Below are positions 12,293 through 36,409 of a DNA stretch of 64,000 bases, in pieces. Within the stretch, counting starts at the first letter, position 1, and each line of letters begins with the position of its first letter. This DNA comes from Lepisosteus oculatus (Eukaryota > Chordata > Actinopteri > Semionotiformes > Lepisosteidae): contig NC_090711.1 of NCBI RefSeq assembly GCF_040954835.1, positions 9,555,501 through 9,619,500 of the forward strand, written 5' to 3'. Position numbers and translations under genes: made by a program. A model generated the notes under the pieces. That model saw only the letters and a list, made by a program, of their open reading frames with translations. It did not search any database and was not told where the DNA came from.

Positions 12293-13233
12293 ATTCAGAA
12301 ATGCTTAAATGAAAAATACAAAGGGAAATAAAAGATCACAAATTAACATACATACAGTGAGTCATATATTAATGATATAATGTTTACAACACCAAAAGGT
12401 GTCAATTCTCTAAAAAGAAAAACTATTCAAGATGCAGCATTCTGTGATGACTGCACTCAGCACAGCATACTACAAAGTACATATCTATGGAATATTTAAC
12501 TCAGTAAAACTTTTTTTGTGATTTTGAAATAACATTGGAGAAAAATAGTTCTCAGATAACTGAAGTTGCTTTTCAATAGCAGTGGCAAGTTCAGAAATAA
12601 AAAATAATCAGGTCCTGTAAAGTGAAAAGGCCTGGGATCAAGTCCTTTCAATTGGCCTTTAATGTTTTGCAAAATACTATGTTGTTCAAAACCCCAACAG
12701 TTACTACAGCACTTTCTAGCCATAAGGTAAGTGGACTAATGTTGAATTTATTACATAGCATGTGCACAAGAAAAATAGCAAATATATAATGAATACACAA
12801 AAGCAATATGATAAGCCTCCTCAGTATAGTTCTAAAAGACTGTACAAATATACACTAGCTATTCTGGATGACTATAAGAAAAAAATTAGGGCTTTATTTT
12901 TTCCAAAATCTAATAATTTATTCTTTAACCAGTCACAACTTTGCCAAAATCTAGAGGCAAATTAAACATGTCAATAAGTAAATAGCTGAAGACATAAAGT
13001 AAAATGAAGGCAAAGTTCTTTCCATTTGTTGTACCATTGGTGCAAAATTTGCACTTCAACTTACTTTGTTTTCAAGAACATTTTTAGAAGTTTTCTTAAA
13101 TTTCCTGCCACTGAACATTATAATACAAAGCAGCTAGACTGGCCTTTTTGGATAGTGGTAAGTCATAACTTCTGGTAAGTCACAACCCCCCAAGGTATAA
13201 GGTATAATTCTACTGTATTCAACAATGACTGAA

Positions 13234-22827
<9,594 letters not shown>

Positions 22828-25356
22828 TCAACCAGTCGGTGAAGAAATTCACTGCAACAACTCCGCATTTCATACAATTAACCTTCAGTGGTGATTCAGA
22901 AAAGTGAAGAAAGCTTGGATACTTATTTTTAAAATCTCCTTTAGGCAGTGAATTGAAATTCCATTAAGGCTTTTACAAGAGATTACAATTACAAATAAGT
23001 GAATACTATAGTCATGTATTAAGGTAAAGGACACAAAATATCCAATGCTATAAAAGAGTGAAAATACAATAAGCTTTTGTACAAAATCTTGTAAGTTCTT
23101 ATTCCAGCTGTATTTCGTCACTTTTTGGTAAATCTGCAGTATTTTCATAATGTTTATAACATTTCTAGTCAAAACCATATCAACATTTTGTTGATTTTTG
23201 AAAACTTCAATAAATTCAATCTGGTTCACTTCAACATATTATATTAAAACCTGATGTATCGCCCAGAAACATTTGCAAGATATTTTGCTCAGAGCTTGCT
23301 TTGTTGTCTCTAAAACTGTGATTTCTTGTAATAATAATATCCACCCTTTTTGCTTGCAAATGTTTACATGCTCACATGCAAATGTCAAGGTCATATGCCA
23401 AGAGTTAATAGGCCTGCTTGCACTAATTGTAATAAGACTGATATTGAAGATCTCATGGGAATCCGACTCATAATAGTTTCAAACACAAAGTGTTAACTGC
23501 CAAAAATGTTCTTCATAGGGAAGTTAAAAAAGCCACTTTGTAATTGCAATGCCTGAGTACATGTGAAATCACAGGATGTAAAATGACAACCACCATTCTG
23601 GTCTGTCAGTTTGATGAAATAAATGTCTCATACTAATCGCGTTAAAACATTTTTTAAAACAAGGATGTTTTGCTCAAAATATTTGAAGAGACAGGGAACA
23701 GTACCCTTTAATCATTTTTGGGAAAAATGAAAAAATAAATCACAACTTAAGGTACGTAAACTGTGGTACACATGCCAGTTATGTTATTTCAAAAGAAAAC
23801 TAGCTAGCCGAAATACAAATAACTCTGATCAAATAACTGAGCTTCTTAGAATAGTGAGGACAGCTTGATCAGGCTGCAGTGTGTATTCCACAAGGTTTTA
23901 AGGTATCTGCAGCCCAATTCCATCCCTTCCTTCTGGCAATCAAGGTTATGATGAGTGTAATGGTGTGTGGGACTGACCTGCATGATTCACCAATTCCACC
24001 AGTATTCAACAGGACTGAAGTTTGCGATTGATCGAGCCAAGGAAGGAGATGGAAATCTCTTTGCATGCGCTATAATTCAATCATGCATTGCCTACCACAG
24101 AGGAAATTATTTTGACTTGAATTAAATTTGACTTGTCCAAATATTTTGTCCTCCGAGTGTACAGTAGTGGAATTGTATAAAGATTAAACTTTCACTGACT
24201 GAATGTAAAGTCTACAATTCAACTGAATTTTTAATGCAAATTGTACCGCTTTATTTACGTTGAGAGACAAGGCATCTGTAGACATACAAGGGGTTTATCA
24301 TCTAACATCAATATCCTGTGAATTCACCTGACATACAGCACTCGATGAAGCTAACTTAGAAGTGATTTGAAGCCACTATCATAAAGATCTGGTTTCTTAT
24401 AGACCTGGAAATGAAAACACCAATTATATTATGATTCATAACATCTGAAACCACTTTACGATGCCAACCAAAAAGAAAAAAAGCACCGAAGGGGTGCAGT
24501 AATACAATTTTCATATTGTAATGTTTCCAGCATATTACAAGCATAAAGACATTCATGCAAGCAGTGCCCAGAAACAGGACGAAGGAACTGGCTCAGTGCT
24601 TTACAAACATTCAATCATATTTCAAAAGACTGGCAAATTAAACTCGGTATACTTGACCTTATATGCGTGACATTAAAAAAAATACAATTTTTAAAAATAA
24701 TCAAGTTATACAATAAAAGAGTCAGAGTAAGTCAACAGTTTTACCCAATTACTTGAGAAGTAACAGCAACCTGAATACGTGAAGCACAAAAAACATTTTT
24801 AGGACGCTCTAAAAACACATTTCTAAATCTGGGCACCTTACTGGATGTGTGGTTTTGCCTTTATAAAAATCAAAGGGAATTCATTTGTAAAAGTCACTTA
24901 TCCAAGCATACTTGCAATTAAATCAAAGCATGCATATTAACCCTTTCCTGGATTTCCAGTTCTGGGTCTCTCTATGCCCTTAACCTCAATATCAGTGAAA
25001 AACTATGTTGTGGTGGACAGTTTAGACAGGAGCAACACGGAGGTAAAATGACAAAGCAGGCAAATAATAGTGGGATTTTTTGGGGGAAAAGGATAACTGA
25101 AACATTTTGTGCAACTACAAAAAGCAAATTAATTCCTTACATTATTGGTACTATAAATTATATGGTATATTTCACTTTGGTTTATACCATATTCCTTTTA
25201 AAAGTCAGTATTTCCAAAATTCTCCTTTATAATGCCTGACGTTAACAAGTACCATTTAAAACTGGCACAAACCTGTCAGACACCTTGATGATAACATGCT
25301 GTCATGCATGTTCTCAGTTTGTGATTCTTAAGAGTGTCCAATGATCTGCCTGCTGT

Positions 25357-25607
25357 CTTTCCATTTTCTAACCATGTCACCCATATTGGAGTCACAGGGG
25401 ACCAGCAGGTACAAGGCAGGGCACAACCTGGATGGATGCCAGTCCATCGCAGAACACACAAACACACACACTCACACCAGGGGCAATGTTCCCAGAAGCC
25501 AACTAACCTAACCTTCGGCCTGTGGGGAGAAACCCTCTCGAACAGGGAGAGAACACACAGACAGCACCCCAGGAATCGAACCCAGGGCCCCATCCCTCCG
25601 CCACCAT
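25357..25607 (-). mobile_element. tRNA-headed fish SINE (reverse)
   Basis: The copy reads, on the minus strand, from a tRNA-like head with B box GGGTTCGATTCC (25572-25583) through the body (revealed by GCCAGTCCATCGCAGAACAC) to the tail near TTCCATTTTCTAACC. The family is widespread in fish and often called V-SINE type. It is nearly complete, though the A-box end is eroded. Confidence 0.75.
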
Positions 25608-28600
25608 CTTTCTGCCATTTGGAAGGAAATCATATCTGTGCTGATTTTGCACGGCCATGTTATCAGGACAATGCTAAATCAATGACATGACATTCAGTCA
25701 GGCCAAATGATTGACTCCGCATGAATATCATGACACAGGGTCTACTGCCTAACAATACATATGAGCATCCAAAGAACGTTGTACATCACTGCATCTTGGC
25801 TTCTAAAGGGACAAGATTTTATATATTAGAGATATTATATGCAGTTAAATCAAAGTATATAAATTTCATATAAACAGAAGTAAATACCAGTTACACTTAT
25901 TATAAATTGTGGCAGACAACTGTTATACATTAAGTAAAATTACTTTCTATTTAACACAATTACCAGACAAAAAATGCATAGCAATGAATTCCAACTTTAA
26001 CAACCATTAGCCCTAAGCAATCTGGCTATAAGCCATTTCAATTTGCCATTATACAAGAAAAGTGGCTCAGGTTCCAAATCCAATTTACAATTTCACTCTG
26101 AACCCAGTATCCATGTAGGTGGTCTGTGCTGAACAACTTGGGTTTGTTCTGCAGCAGCTAGAACTACGCAATCCTTTACAACAGGAAAGATTTTTATTCA
26201 GCTGTAATACAGACAGTGAACACTGCTGTTGATAAGGAAAAGGCAGTTTCAGACCAAGCCCAAGAGTTTTGGATGTTCGGGACAAGCTGCTCTAAGCTCT
26301 CTGTTGAACCTTCTACCCCTGCTTCTTTCAAGAATGGATGAGCTCCACAGGTCAAGAAACTAGCGACCAAAGAATGGAGGTGTGACGCATGGCCTGTTAA
26401 CTTTTCTGATGTTCTGACTACAAGGCGGCACGCCTAGTAATAACACATGTAGTGACAGCATTAACATGATCAAAACGCAATCTGTGTAACACCACATCTA
26501 ATTAGTTTGCAAACGAAAGGACATGAGTTTAAAAACCAAGAGGTTCTCCAGGTCCGTCTATCTGTAATTAAAACAGTCACGTGATTTAAGAGTGCGTTCT
26601 GAGTACTGTAGCCCAGCTGACAGTGGCTCAAGCCCAGGAGTCCTCACGATGAGGCAAGCATTCGGTGCTGAACTCCGAGTCAGACCGACTCACTGTTCCC
26701 TGGCAAACCGAGGACATCTGGACTCCCGGGACCTGCCAGGCACCTGCAAGCTTCTGCAGCCAGTGCACCCTCCCCTGCAAAGCTTGCGGAGTGTCATATG
26801 GCAAAGGGCTTTAACAGGCAGGGGTGAGCTGGAGCTTACTCACAGGCCCAGGCAAGACGTACTGCAGGAACTCAAGCGGATAACCAATGGCACACAGGAG
26901 GAGCCTACAGCAGAAAATAATTGGCGATTTCCACGTTTGCCAAACACAGAAAAACAAAATGCAGCCAGATGCAACATAAACGCAAACCCTACCACGTGCC
27001 ACTGATACATTCGAGTTCTTTCACATGACAAATTTCACTAAATAGAGAGAAAAGGCTACACAAAGCAGTGTGGATCTTACACGTGTACTTTAAATTAAGT
27101 TAATGGAGTAATTAGGTAAACACGCACATATCATTCCAGAAACAGTACTTCTGTTAACTGCAGTACTCATTAATTACATGCACTAAATGTGCACCTACTC
27201 ATTTGAGAGAATACTGTACTTGGAAATTGTGGTTGGGACTGAATACAAATTGCAATTAACCCATTAGCTTAACCAAACATTCCAAACCAAACACTTCATG
27301 GTGGCTTTCCTTTCAGTTAATGCAAGATGCTTTTGTAAAGCAAAGATCTGGTTACACGCATCAACTGCCCAGTTTGGTCACAATTAGGCATGCATACACA
27401 AACCCACATCAGAACCACTCCAAAGAGGACTAGACTAGAAATACTGCTTCAGATAAGGCACTGTCTGTTCCAGTTGAAATTATTTTACACATTCTAAATA
27501 AGGTTTAATATCCCAGTATTGGGTTGGTATCAAGGTATGATCCCCCTATTCATAAAATAAGGAACTGTCAGAGGTGTCTACTGTCCAAAGACTGGGAATG
27601 GACATCAACAAAGCACAAAGATGACAGATTACCTTCCAATGGTAATATCAGATTATTATAGAATACAGGTGAGGTCATCAACACAAAACATCTCTGACCG
27701 CCCCATTTCTGCACCAGTGATGAGCCACAAAAGCCCTCTACAGGAGGCTAAAACAGTCATCGTTACACAGTCTCAATGCAGCACTGCAACCCCTCTCCCT
27801 GAGTGTGTGTAACTTGGCAAAAATACTCCAAAATTCTCTCAAAGGCAAAATCTTGATCTCTGATCTAACTACTAAGGTTTTTAACAAGAGAAGGACATAA
27901 TGCTGCAGACTGGTTTTCTTGCCAATACTAATCTTTCAAAAACCAGCAAAATCCAAAGGCTTCAGTCTAAACTCATACTGCTGCACTTTCTAAACGGATT
28001 GCATTCAAGACATCACAGCCGTGTTGTAAAGCACCCTGGGATTCTTCAGCCCAAACCATTTGCATTATGTTGTAATAACTTGACACTAGTCTAAAATTAC
28101 ACATTTTCACCAGCTTGGCTACAGTGATGCCCCGCATCAAATCAAACAATCTCTAGCTAGCCGCAAATTCCAGACACAGCACTTCAAGCTGTAGACTATA
28201 GTCTGAGGACGCCTCTGGGAAACGGAGCACTGACACCAAGTCATGTGTCAGGAGTGTGCTAAAGCAAGAGGGGAGAAGTTGCGACTGAATTCAAGTTGAT
28301 GACCAGTAAGTAAATACAAATCCACACACTGGATTCATGCTGGTCAGCACCGCGACAGAAACCACAGAATGATACCAGCCTGACAACGCAAAGAAACATT
28401 TCACTCGATGAGCTGGTCAAGAGAGGAGCAACGCTCAACTGATTTCCCGGACGCACAGTTTCATGAAAAAAATATTTGCCCCCTTTGTCATTTTCTTCAT
28501 TTTTGCCACTGAATGTTATCAGAGCTTCATGTGGGTCTTAATGATAAAAAGGGGACTACTTGTGAATAAAAAACACCAAAGTATGGTGCTTGTTTCAGTA

Positions 28601-29403
28601 GCTTCATAAAATCATCCAACAACCGATGTCCCTTAGTAAGACTGGGAAAAAGTCTTCATGATTTGAATTTCTAAAAATGACCTGAAGCACCAGTGAGAAT
28701 GAGTGCCATGTGGAAACTGTAAATATACTTTTTTGAAATAAAAGTTATGATTTTTAGTCAATTCTGTAAATCTGTAACAATGAAAATCAGGAAACATTGG
28801 TTACTGGTTAGTCCAGTTACATGTCTGCTCAAACAATAGCAAAAATATTCAATATGAAGAGCAATCTTATTGTCTACTCATTTACATTATGTTCACAATT
28901 GGGTAGAATGCATACTATATATAGCTCATCCAAATAACTGATTACTGTAATATAGGATTTTATTCCCCTTTCATGGGATTCCCAGTGGTTCTGCGGGATT
29001 AACAGGAGGATTAACAGCTGCTGTAGTGCCCTACCACCTCACTGTTTCCTCATATCCAGTGGTGATCAAGGAGCCAGACCTCGGTTCGACCGAACCTTAG
29101 TCAAGGGCATCAAGAATGCAACAGCCCACACTTTGGAGAAAAACAGGACACGTTTCATTTTGTAATGCCCTAGTTTCCTGACTGCACAGGGCAATGCCAC
29201 TGACTGCAGAGAGATGGCAGTTGCGGCTAGAACTGAAAATCGGGACCAGCGCCGGCCCTTCAGCTCCAACATTAAAAGGGAAAGAGAAGCACAGGGCTAG
29301 CCTGCCTCCAGGTGGGGTATACACAACAACCTTCTCCACTGCAGACATACTGAGTGCGCCGTGTGCCCCCATTGTGACTGATCTAAAGCCCAGATGCAGA
29401 TGA

Positions 29404-29417
29404 GCGCCATCTACAGA
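29404..29417 (-). promoter_or_regulatory. CTCF-like motif (reverse)
   Basis: On the minus strand TCTGTAGATGGCGC fits the CTCF core CCASYAGRKGGCRS at 12 of 14 positions. No binding data can be inferred beyond the motif. Confidence 0.35.
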
Positions 29418-29954
29418 CAGCCCTAACCAAGCTGCTGCCTTGTCAGTAATGTCCGCATTGTCTGTGCTTAGCACTTACAAGAACTGACCAGCCTTTTCGT
29501 GTACTTTATAATAATATTTACACAGTCTGCCATTTATAACTTAGGAGAATAATACACCACTAATCACCACCTTCACTGAATCGTGATTTCATTAGCGGAG
29601 CTTATATTTTTCCTGAAACAGGGAGATGTATTAGAAACTACAGAACTAGAACATGGATGGGTTGGTATTTTAACCTAACCTATTTCCCCTCCCCCCATAT
29701 TAACAGGGAAAGATCTTCTGGCTGAATAACCAAGTCAACTCAGCTTCATCATTGGGGGTCATATTTATTGCCTTTCAATAACCTGCAACTCATATTTTAT
29801 GTGGAATCAACATCAGTTGATGTCTGAACGGTTTCAGCCACGAGCAGTGGCACCTTGTGAGGTCTTCACTGCTGCTTGCTAGGAATGTGTTCAATGAAAT
29901 TTAAGACATCAAAAACGAAGTGAATGTGTTAAACAAAGTGTGCTAATTCCTTTA

Positions 29955-30300
29955 ACATAAGAAGGGCTACAGACGAGGAGGGCATTCATTCCAGCCCATG
30001 TGGCATTGAGCAGCTAACTGATCCAAGGAACTGTTCCAGTTGTTTTTTAAAAAGAAACTAAGGTATCAGCTTCAACAACGTGGCCAGGTATGCCGTTCCA
30101 TACTCCTGCAACCCTTTGGGTACAGACATGCCTCTTGTTCTTGGTTTTAAAAGTAGTTTCCACTTGTGTCCTTTAGTTAATGTTTTACTCTTCATTCTAA
30201 AAACAATCTGCAAACTTTGGCAGCGCCTTTGAGGATTTTGAATACCTGGACCAGGTCCTCTCTAGTCAAGACCAGCATTGTATCACTGCATTTAAGGCAG
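29955..30300 (+). repeat. dispersed ancient-fish repeat, copy 2
   Basis: The order of phrases (CATTCCAGCCCATGTGGCAT, GTTCCATACTCCTGCAACCC, TTTCCACTTGTGTCC, GAGGATTTTGAATACCTGGA) matches the family also present at 4722-4935 and 50236-50500. It is more complete than the other two copies. Confidence 0.6.
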
Positions 30301-30844
30301 CTCATTTCCAACAACAGCAAAATTGAATTTTTCTGAAATTGTGTCATTTTACAGCTGCTGTGGTTTTCCAATACGTTTAGTCTTTTGGCGCATCAACATC
30401 TTTCCCTTTATGCACCACGATCTTCAGGGATGATTTTGAGCGAGGCTTCATTAAGCACTGCTCATTATATAGCAGCTCTGTTCTCCAATAACTAATCTGT
30501 GCTTTTATTATGTTGCCCATTCTGAAATAAAGTCGCTGTGGGCTTTGCTGCAGTTGCCAAATAGCTTTTGCATTTTCACTGCAAGGTTGATACAACTGTA
30601 TAGTTTATCATTTTGCTACGAAGTATGTCTTGAAAACACTCATGCAAATGACTTCATTTAAAATACTCACTTGGTCAGTGTCTATATTACTGTGTCTTTC
30701 AGTGTGTATTTTCTTTATGCCACAGTGCACTACTGTGAGTGTATGAACTGGAGACCACAGACCTTTAGATGAAAGCCTGAAACAATTATTGGATTGGATT
30801 TCAATTAATTTTATTTGTACTCTTTTTCTAAACGCATCTACCAC

Positions 30845-31016
30845 TTCAGGGTTGTGGGGGAGTGGGAGCCTATCTGGGAGTACATCTGGATGGGACACCA
30901 GTCTATTGCAGAGCACATGCAGAGAAACACTCACATCAGGGTGAATACTGCTGGGACATATTTAACCCAGGGCCACCGCTCTGCGAGGCAGCCATGCCTA
31001 CCACTGCTGCCACACA
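30845..31016 (-). mobile_element. tRNA-headed fish SINE, partial (reverse)
   Basis: GGGACACCAGTCTATTGCAG marks the reversed body, and AACCCAGGGCCACCGCTCTG followed by GCCTACCACTGCTGCC marks the reversed head. The middle of the body is deleted relative to the 25.4-kb copy. Confidence 0.65.
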
Positions 31017-31135
31017 TTTGATCATATGGGTACATTTAGAAATCTGCTGAAAGCAGAAATACCCTTCCAATACCTTCCAGACCTGGTGAAGTCTGCAGTA
31101 AGACACTCTTACACAGAAAATGAGGCCACAACTGT

Positions 31136-31345
31136 TCCCCCCAACTGAATGGGCTGTCAGTCTACTGCAGGACCATGGAAAAGGGGAAGATTCAGAACAG
31201 CCAGTGACACCTAGCCAGGATGACAGGTGGAATTAAACCTGAGCTCCCAACAAACATGCAAATATGGAAAGACGAGGTGTCCCAGTGCGGAACTGAACCC
31301 CGGACCCAAATCTGCAGCTCTGAACGGCACGGCAACTCACGGTGC
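31136..31345 (-). repeat. degraded SINE copy (reverse)
   Basis: GTCAGTCTACTGCAGGACCA and GAACTGAACCCCGGACCCAA are eroded versions of the reversed SINE body and head. It is strongly diverged. Confidence 0.5.
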
Positions 31346-32330
31346 TTCAGAAACACTTTACTCACAGAGCTTTTCCCAACTGAATAGATAAGCAAATATC
31401 AATCCTGACTCCTCTCACCTTCCATTTGAGTCAGTTCACGGGAGCACAAACCAAAACAAAGACTTGCAGAGATACACCCCCACCTACTGAGTAATTCTGA
31501 GCATAACATTTATAATGCAAGCAGCTCTTCCGTAGAGACAAACTAGAATTCATGCAGAATAAGAACTACTGTTTTAGCATTCGTCATGTTGAGGGCCTTA
31601 AAACTGAAGAAACTGGCCAACTGCTCCCCCTAAAAAACAGAGTTACTGCTACAAATTATAATCACTTTCCCTTTTTCATACTTGACCTTCACCCTGCACT
31701 ATACAAAAAAAGAAAAATGTTATATGGATGATTTGAAACAGAATGTCCTAGTTTAGGCTCTTAAGCATTCCAATGAAGATCTAGCTTAGAACCATTTAAA
31801 TAACTATTGTTTTTTGAGATAACCACCCATCAGTCAGACACCTTCTTTGTGTCTGACATTGCCTGTTAACCACATATGAGTCCAAAAATAATAACAAAAG
31901 GACAGATGTTTTGCTTGAATGGAAGACCTGTATCTTCACACACTTCTGTTATACCCCACAGTGCAGAGCTGTGTATCTTGAGATCTCAAAGCCTGCACAT
32001 CACAATCACATTTGCTGTTTCAATGCAAGTACTATTCTGGCTCATTATTAAACTACATGCATATACAGTCTAAAGCCCTGACCCACTAAATTCAAGATTG
32101 CATTTTCAGTTGTACTTACTCGTAACCAATTTTTAAAGACTGATCAGTATTATTCTTGTAATACCTACCATTAATTTACACAAGCATGATGTACAAGTAT
32201 TCCGAAACCAGCCTTAAATGTGTAATGAATTGCCAAATCGTACTTGTTTAGTATTAACAAAAGTAATTTTGGTGCTGACCTTTTATTCCACAAATTTTTG
32301 AGATTACCTTAAGCCTATTTTTCTAAGTTT

Positions 32331-32535
32331 TTAAAATGTCATAACTGTTGGGGTAGTAGAGTAGTAGGTGTTACCCCAGTATTCTGGCCAAATTTCCCCT
32401 TGACCTTTACAATCATGGCCTCCTAATAATCCCCATCTATGAACTGGCTTCTCTCCACCGACAGCCAATATGTGGTGAGCATACTGAGGCACTCTGGTTG
32501 CCTTTGTATCATCCGGGTGGGTACTACACATTTGG
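32331..32535 (+). repeat. 5S-derived SINE, 3' fragment
   Basis: CAATCATGGCCTCCTAATAA, TATGAACTGGCTTCTCTCC and TATCATCCGGGTGGG match in order the body of the fuller element at 57563-58113. The 5S rRNA-like head is missing. Confidence 0.7.
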
Positions 32536-35291
32536 TTAATTAATTAATTAATAATAATTACTCCACTCCCACGCTGTGCTGCCCTCTGTCATGTTACAGT
32601 ATGGACCCTCACAAATGTTTGCATTAATGCAACAAAAGCTGTTCTTTTTCTACACTGCAGGTGCATCCCATGCCAGAAAACTCCTTTATTACCTTGACTC
32701 AATCATCTACTGAAATTCGGCAAGTGCTTTGTTAGGTAATTTAACATTCCACTGCCTGTTTAAATAATGCCACAGGGGTCAGTCGGTATCCCAGACACTG
32801 CTGTGTGCCTGCCTTACCGTTGTACACTGAAACTAACCCCAGACCCATGGGCTCTGTGGCCATGATGACTGTGTTAGAGCATGAACCACTACCATGCTAG
32901 AGTCCTGGGGCTACAAAACAAAGGAAATATTTTCAATTTGAATTTGCAGTTTGAACCAGACATTCGAAAGGAAACCCTGAATACACAGAGCTTTGTTTTC
33001 ATAGTCAGAAAATGGAACGGTAAAACCATTTTGGATCGTCCTTGTTCATAATACAATTCTGAGAAGGACAAACTCAATAATTATTTAGGATAGGCGCATT
33101 TTTTGTTTATGACAGTATTAATGACACCGGATTCCTACAATAATAATTGTCAATTCTCAATACAACTATACAACTCAATGCTTACCAAAAGATTTGCCAT
33201 CCTAATGAACACTGTTCTGCTCCACCTTGCCTCTACATGATTTGAAGCAGAACATCTCAGCACTGACCTGTTCACATACTATTATAAAAAAAACCCATTT
33301 AAAATGGCATAATGACCTAAATGAACAAATTAAACACTTTCAAATCATAACACATTTGTTTCATAATAGACCTAAAGAGCACGGACATATCTGCACATTA
33401 TAATTCAAGTAAATAACAATGAAGACTGATTTTGGAAAGTCACTAGTGAGAACAACAAACCTATCACATTTCTTTTATTTTGTATTGGAAATCTACAAAT
33501 TGTTCATTTTAACCAAGATCAGCATGTTGACATAGTCCGGGGAAAGACTGCTTTATAGTCCCTTAACTAAATGCTCTGCTAGTGAAAAAAACACTCATCA
33601 TGTACAGATGTAGCTAGGATGCATAAACATGCTTTTTGTAGAAAGGGACAGTTCTCCACAGAAATGTTACTCTCCACCACACAAGTGGATTCTGAGAAAC
33701 CTGAATGCAAGTTCCAAGTGGATTACAAATGCATGACAAATGCTCAACGAGCAGGTCTCCTTGTCCCGTTCCTCACCAAACAGGGAGGCCACAGAACCGT
33801 GATCATCAACCCGACAGCCCGGCTGTGCCTGGTTCCCCTCCTCCTCCACTCCTGTCTGGCTGACCTGAAAGCTCTCCATCGGCTCTCCTACAGCAATTAA
33901 CGCTGCATCCTCTGTAAGCTTACTGAAGTATTAGTGTGGAGACTCCACAAATGATGTGATCAGTGATGGTTCACATACTGCTTCCATGTCTGCAGATGCC
34001 AAGCACTGCCTTGAAGACTTGGACAGAGCAGTTTAGAAACCGTGACACCATCAGGTTCCTCACCCACCCATATACTCTTCTGTGAAGAGGCCATCTTGCC
34101 CTTCGCTGCATACAGCAGTATAGAAGCCAGCAGCAGAGCTAGCAAATGCAGCGAGCTAGTAACTAATGGCTGTTTTTACTCCATCCTCAATGCAAAAATG
34201 TAATTATTAATTTTTAAATTAGATATAGTTAGAAACTGGCTCTAGCCTGAAATGCCTTTGTTTATAAAGTTACTGCAAAATCAGGAACTGATGATACAAG
34301 CCTCAAAATCATCACTTAACAACTACATTGCAACAGCATCACATTTTTTTAAAAAAGTGTCCTTTCTGGTGAAAACACAAAGCACGTTCACTGAAAAGGG
34401 AATCAACAATATAATCAATGTCTGTTTTCGGTTATCTTAGGTGAGTGTAAGGCACTTGTCTGCCAATAAAGAATTAACACACAAGGCACTGACACTGACA
34501 ACGAAAGTGCCATTTCGTTCAATTTGGGATTTGAAAGCAAAAATGAAGACATTCAAACGTCCCATGATCAATAAGTGGAGAATAACGTTATGGGCTCCTT
34601 TATGGAATCTCAACAGGCAAAAACACAAGAAATACCGTAAATAAGAAGAGGCCAACTGGTCCATCTACCTCGATCAGATGTTCTCTTTACAGCTGGAGCA
34701 GTGAGATGAAACTGCTGGCAGCTGTTTATCCCTGGTGTCCATTCGTTTCCGACTGGGTGCTGAAACACCCAGTTCACCTCAGCCCGGAGGCTGCCCTGAG
34801 CCTCTCCTCCTGGATAAATACCCTCAGAGGGGGCTAATGAGGAACCACGCTGGGCTCTCGCAATGCTACCTCCAAAATGGAAGCACGACACCTCACTCCA
34901 GTTTGCCACCAGCCCACAGCTTAACGGGCTGTGGCAGCAGCTCACCTGCAAATGGAACAAACCAGATTCACTGGTGGAACTCTGGCTTGGCTGTTCTTGG
35001 ATGATCTCTACACTACACCCGAGGTCCAACTCCACAGAGCACATACGCAAGCCTGGAGCCAGCCTCTCCGTGCCTGCTCCCTCAGCAGCAGAGGGGGCAG
35101 CTATGCGCTGTGCTTGCTCGACCCTTTTAAAATGCCCAGCCCAGGTGCTAGCCATGAGCCCGTGACCTAGATCCCATTTGGTGAGGCTGGAGCTCTTATG
35201 TGAGCTCACACTGCCCTGCATGCTCATGGCTGCTACTGCAGCCAACGTGTGCTACAGACTGCTCACTGAGCACTTCTTGCTTTCTCCCATA

Positions 35292-35305
35292 CGAGTAGAT
35301 GGCGC
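35292..35305 (+). promoter_or_regulatory. CTCF-like motif
   Basis: CGAGTAGATGGCGC matches the CTCF core at 13 of 14 positions. It lies about 1.1 kb from the ADNP CpG island. Confidence 0.45.
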
Positions 35306-36409
35306 TAGTGAGCGCCACTGTTTCCGTTATGTAACACTCCACATACTGCCATCGCGGCCTCTCCCTTTCTTACAGAATGGCGCCTCCTATTGAGTCAGCA
35401 CAGATCCTAAATCCTACGACATGTCTGCGGTACATTTTGGGTGGGGGCTGGGTCTCTCGCACTGGGGGGAAAAAAAAACAGCCACAGAAATGTCAGATCG
35501 GGACGCGCCGTGCAGGGGTTTGAAATCTGTCACACCGGACCCAAATAAAACCCCCCAAAAAACAAACAGGGGCCGCGCAGTTGTTTCTGAAACTTAAGCA
35601 AATGCAATTCTGGGGAATCACGCGGTCTGGACTTCGCCGGTGACACGCGAAAAGCGCCGGAGTTGGGAGAGACGGCTGTCATTTCTGGCGCTTTTACAAT
35701 GCGAGTTCGTGTATCGGGCAAGGAACGTCCCAGATCTAAACCTGGGCATGCGAATCACAAGACCGATTTTCACACCTCAAACTTTAAACCCATTAAAACT
35801 GGTCCCGACTGCCAAAATCTAAAAAAAAATAACGATCGCCTTATTAATTGCCCGTACGATGCCATTTCCATTCATTCCTGGCTTCGTAAAGCTCACTATA
35901 GACATGCACTGAGGTTATCTTGGGAGATGGGTTTATTATCATGTACCACATCTGACAGCTCCGTCTATACACACACACATACACGGCAGAACATGCTACA
36001 CACACCACAGCACAGAAGAATGGGGGAAAAGCACAGACAATGCGTTCAGGCTCCATACAGCCACATGCATGGCCAAGACGACTTGACATACACCAGCTAC
36101 AGAAGAGGTTTGATTTTTCTCAGCGGTTCCTTGCAAATCCGGAGAGAGCGGCGTTCAGATCTCTAGGTTTGATTGCACGCAGTCTTACAGCGTAGTTTGG
36201 AAACAATAGGAGTGACATTTTAAGATTTCCCGAGAATATAGTTTAACGAAACCCCACACCAGGTGGCTAAATGAGCATGAACTGCAAACTTGTTAAAAGA
36301 TCCAGAAGCGTGTTTTTGTTGGTTTTTTTTGTAGGGGGAGGCTGCATGTATACATTGTATACTCCAGCAAAAATCTCACAGCGTTCTTCATCCCTCCCAC
36401 CGACCGGCT

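Noticed and set aside
26592-27005. 137-codon plus-strand frame in the ADNP 5' intron
   Set aside because: No homology or splice context; ordinary composition, and overlapping frames occur on the other strand.
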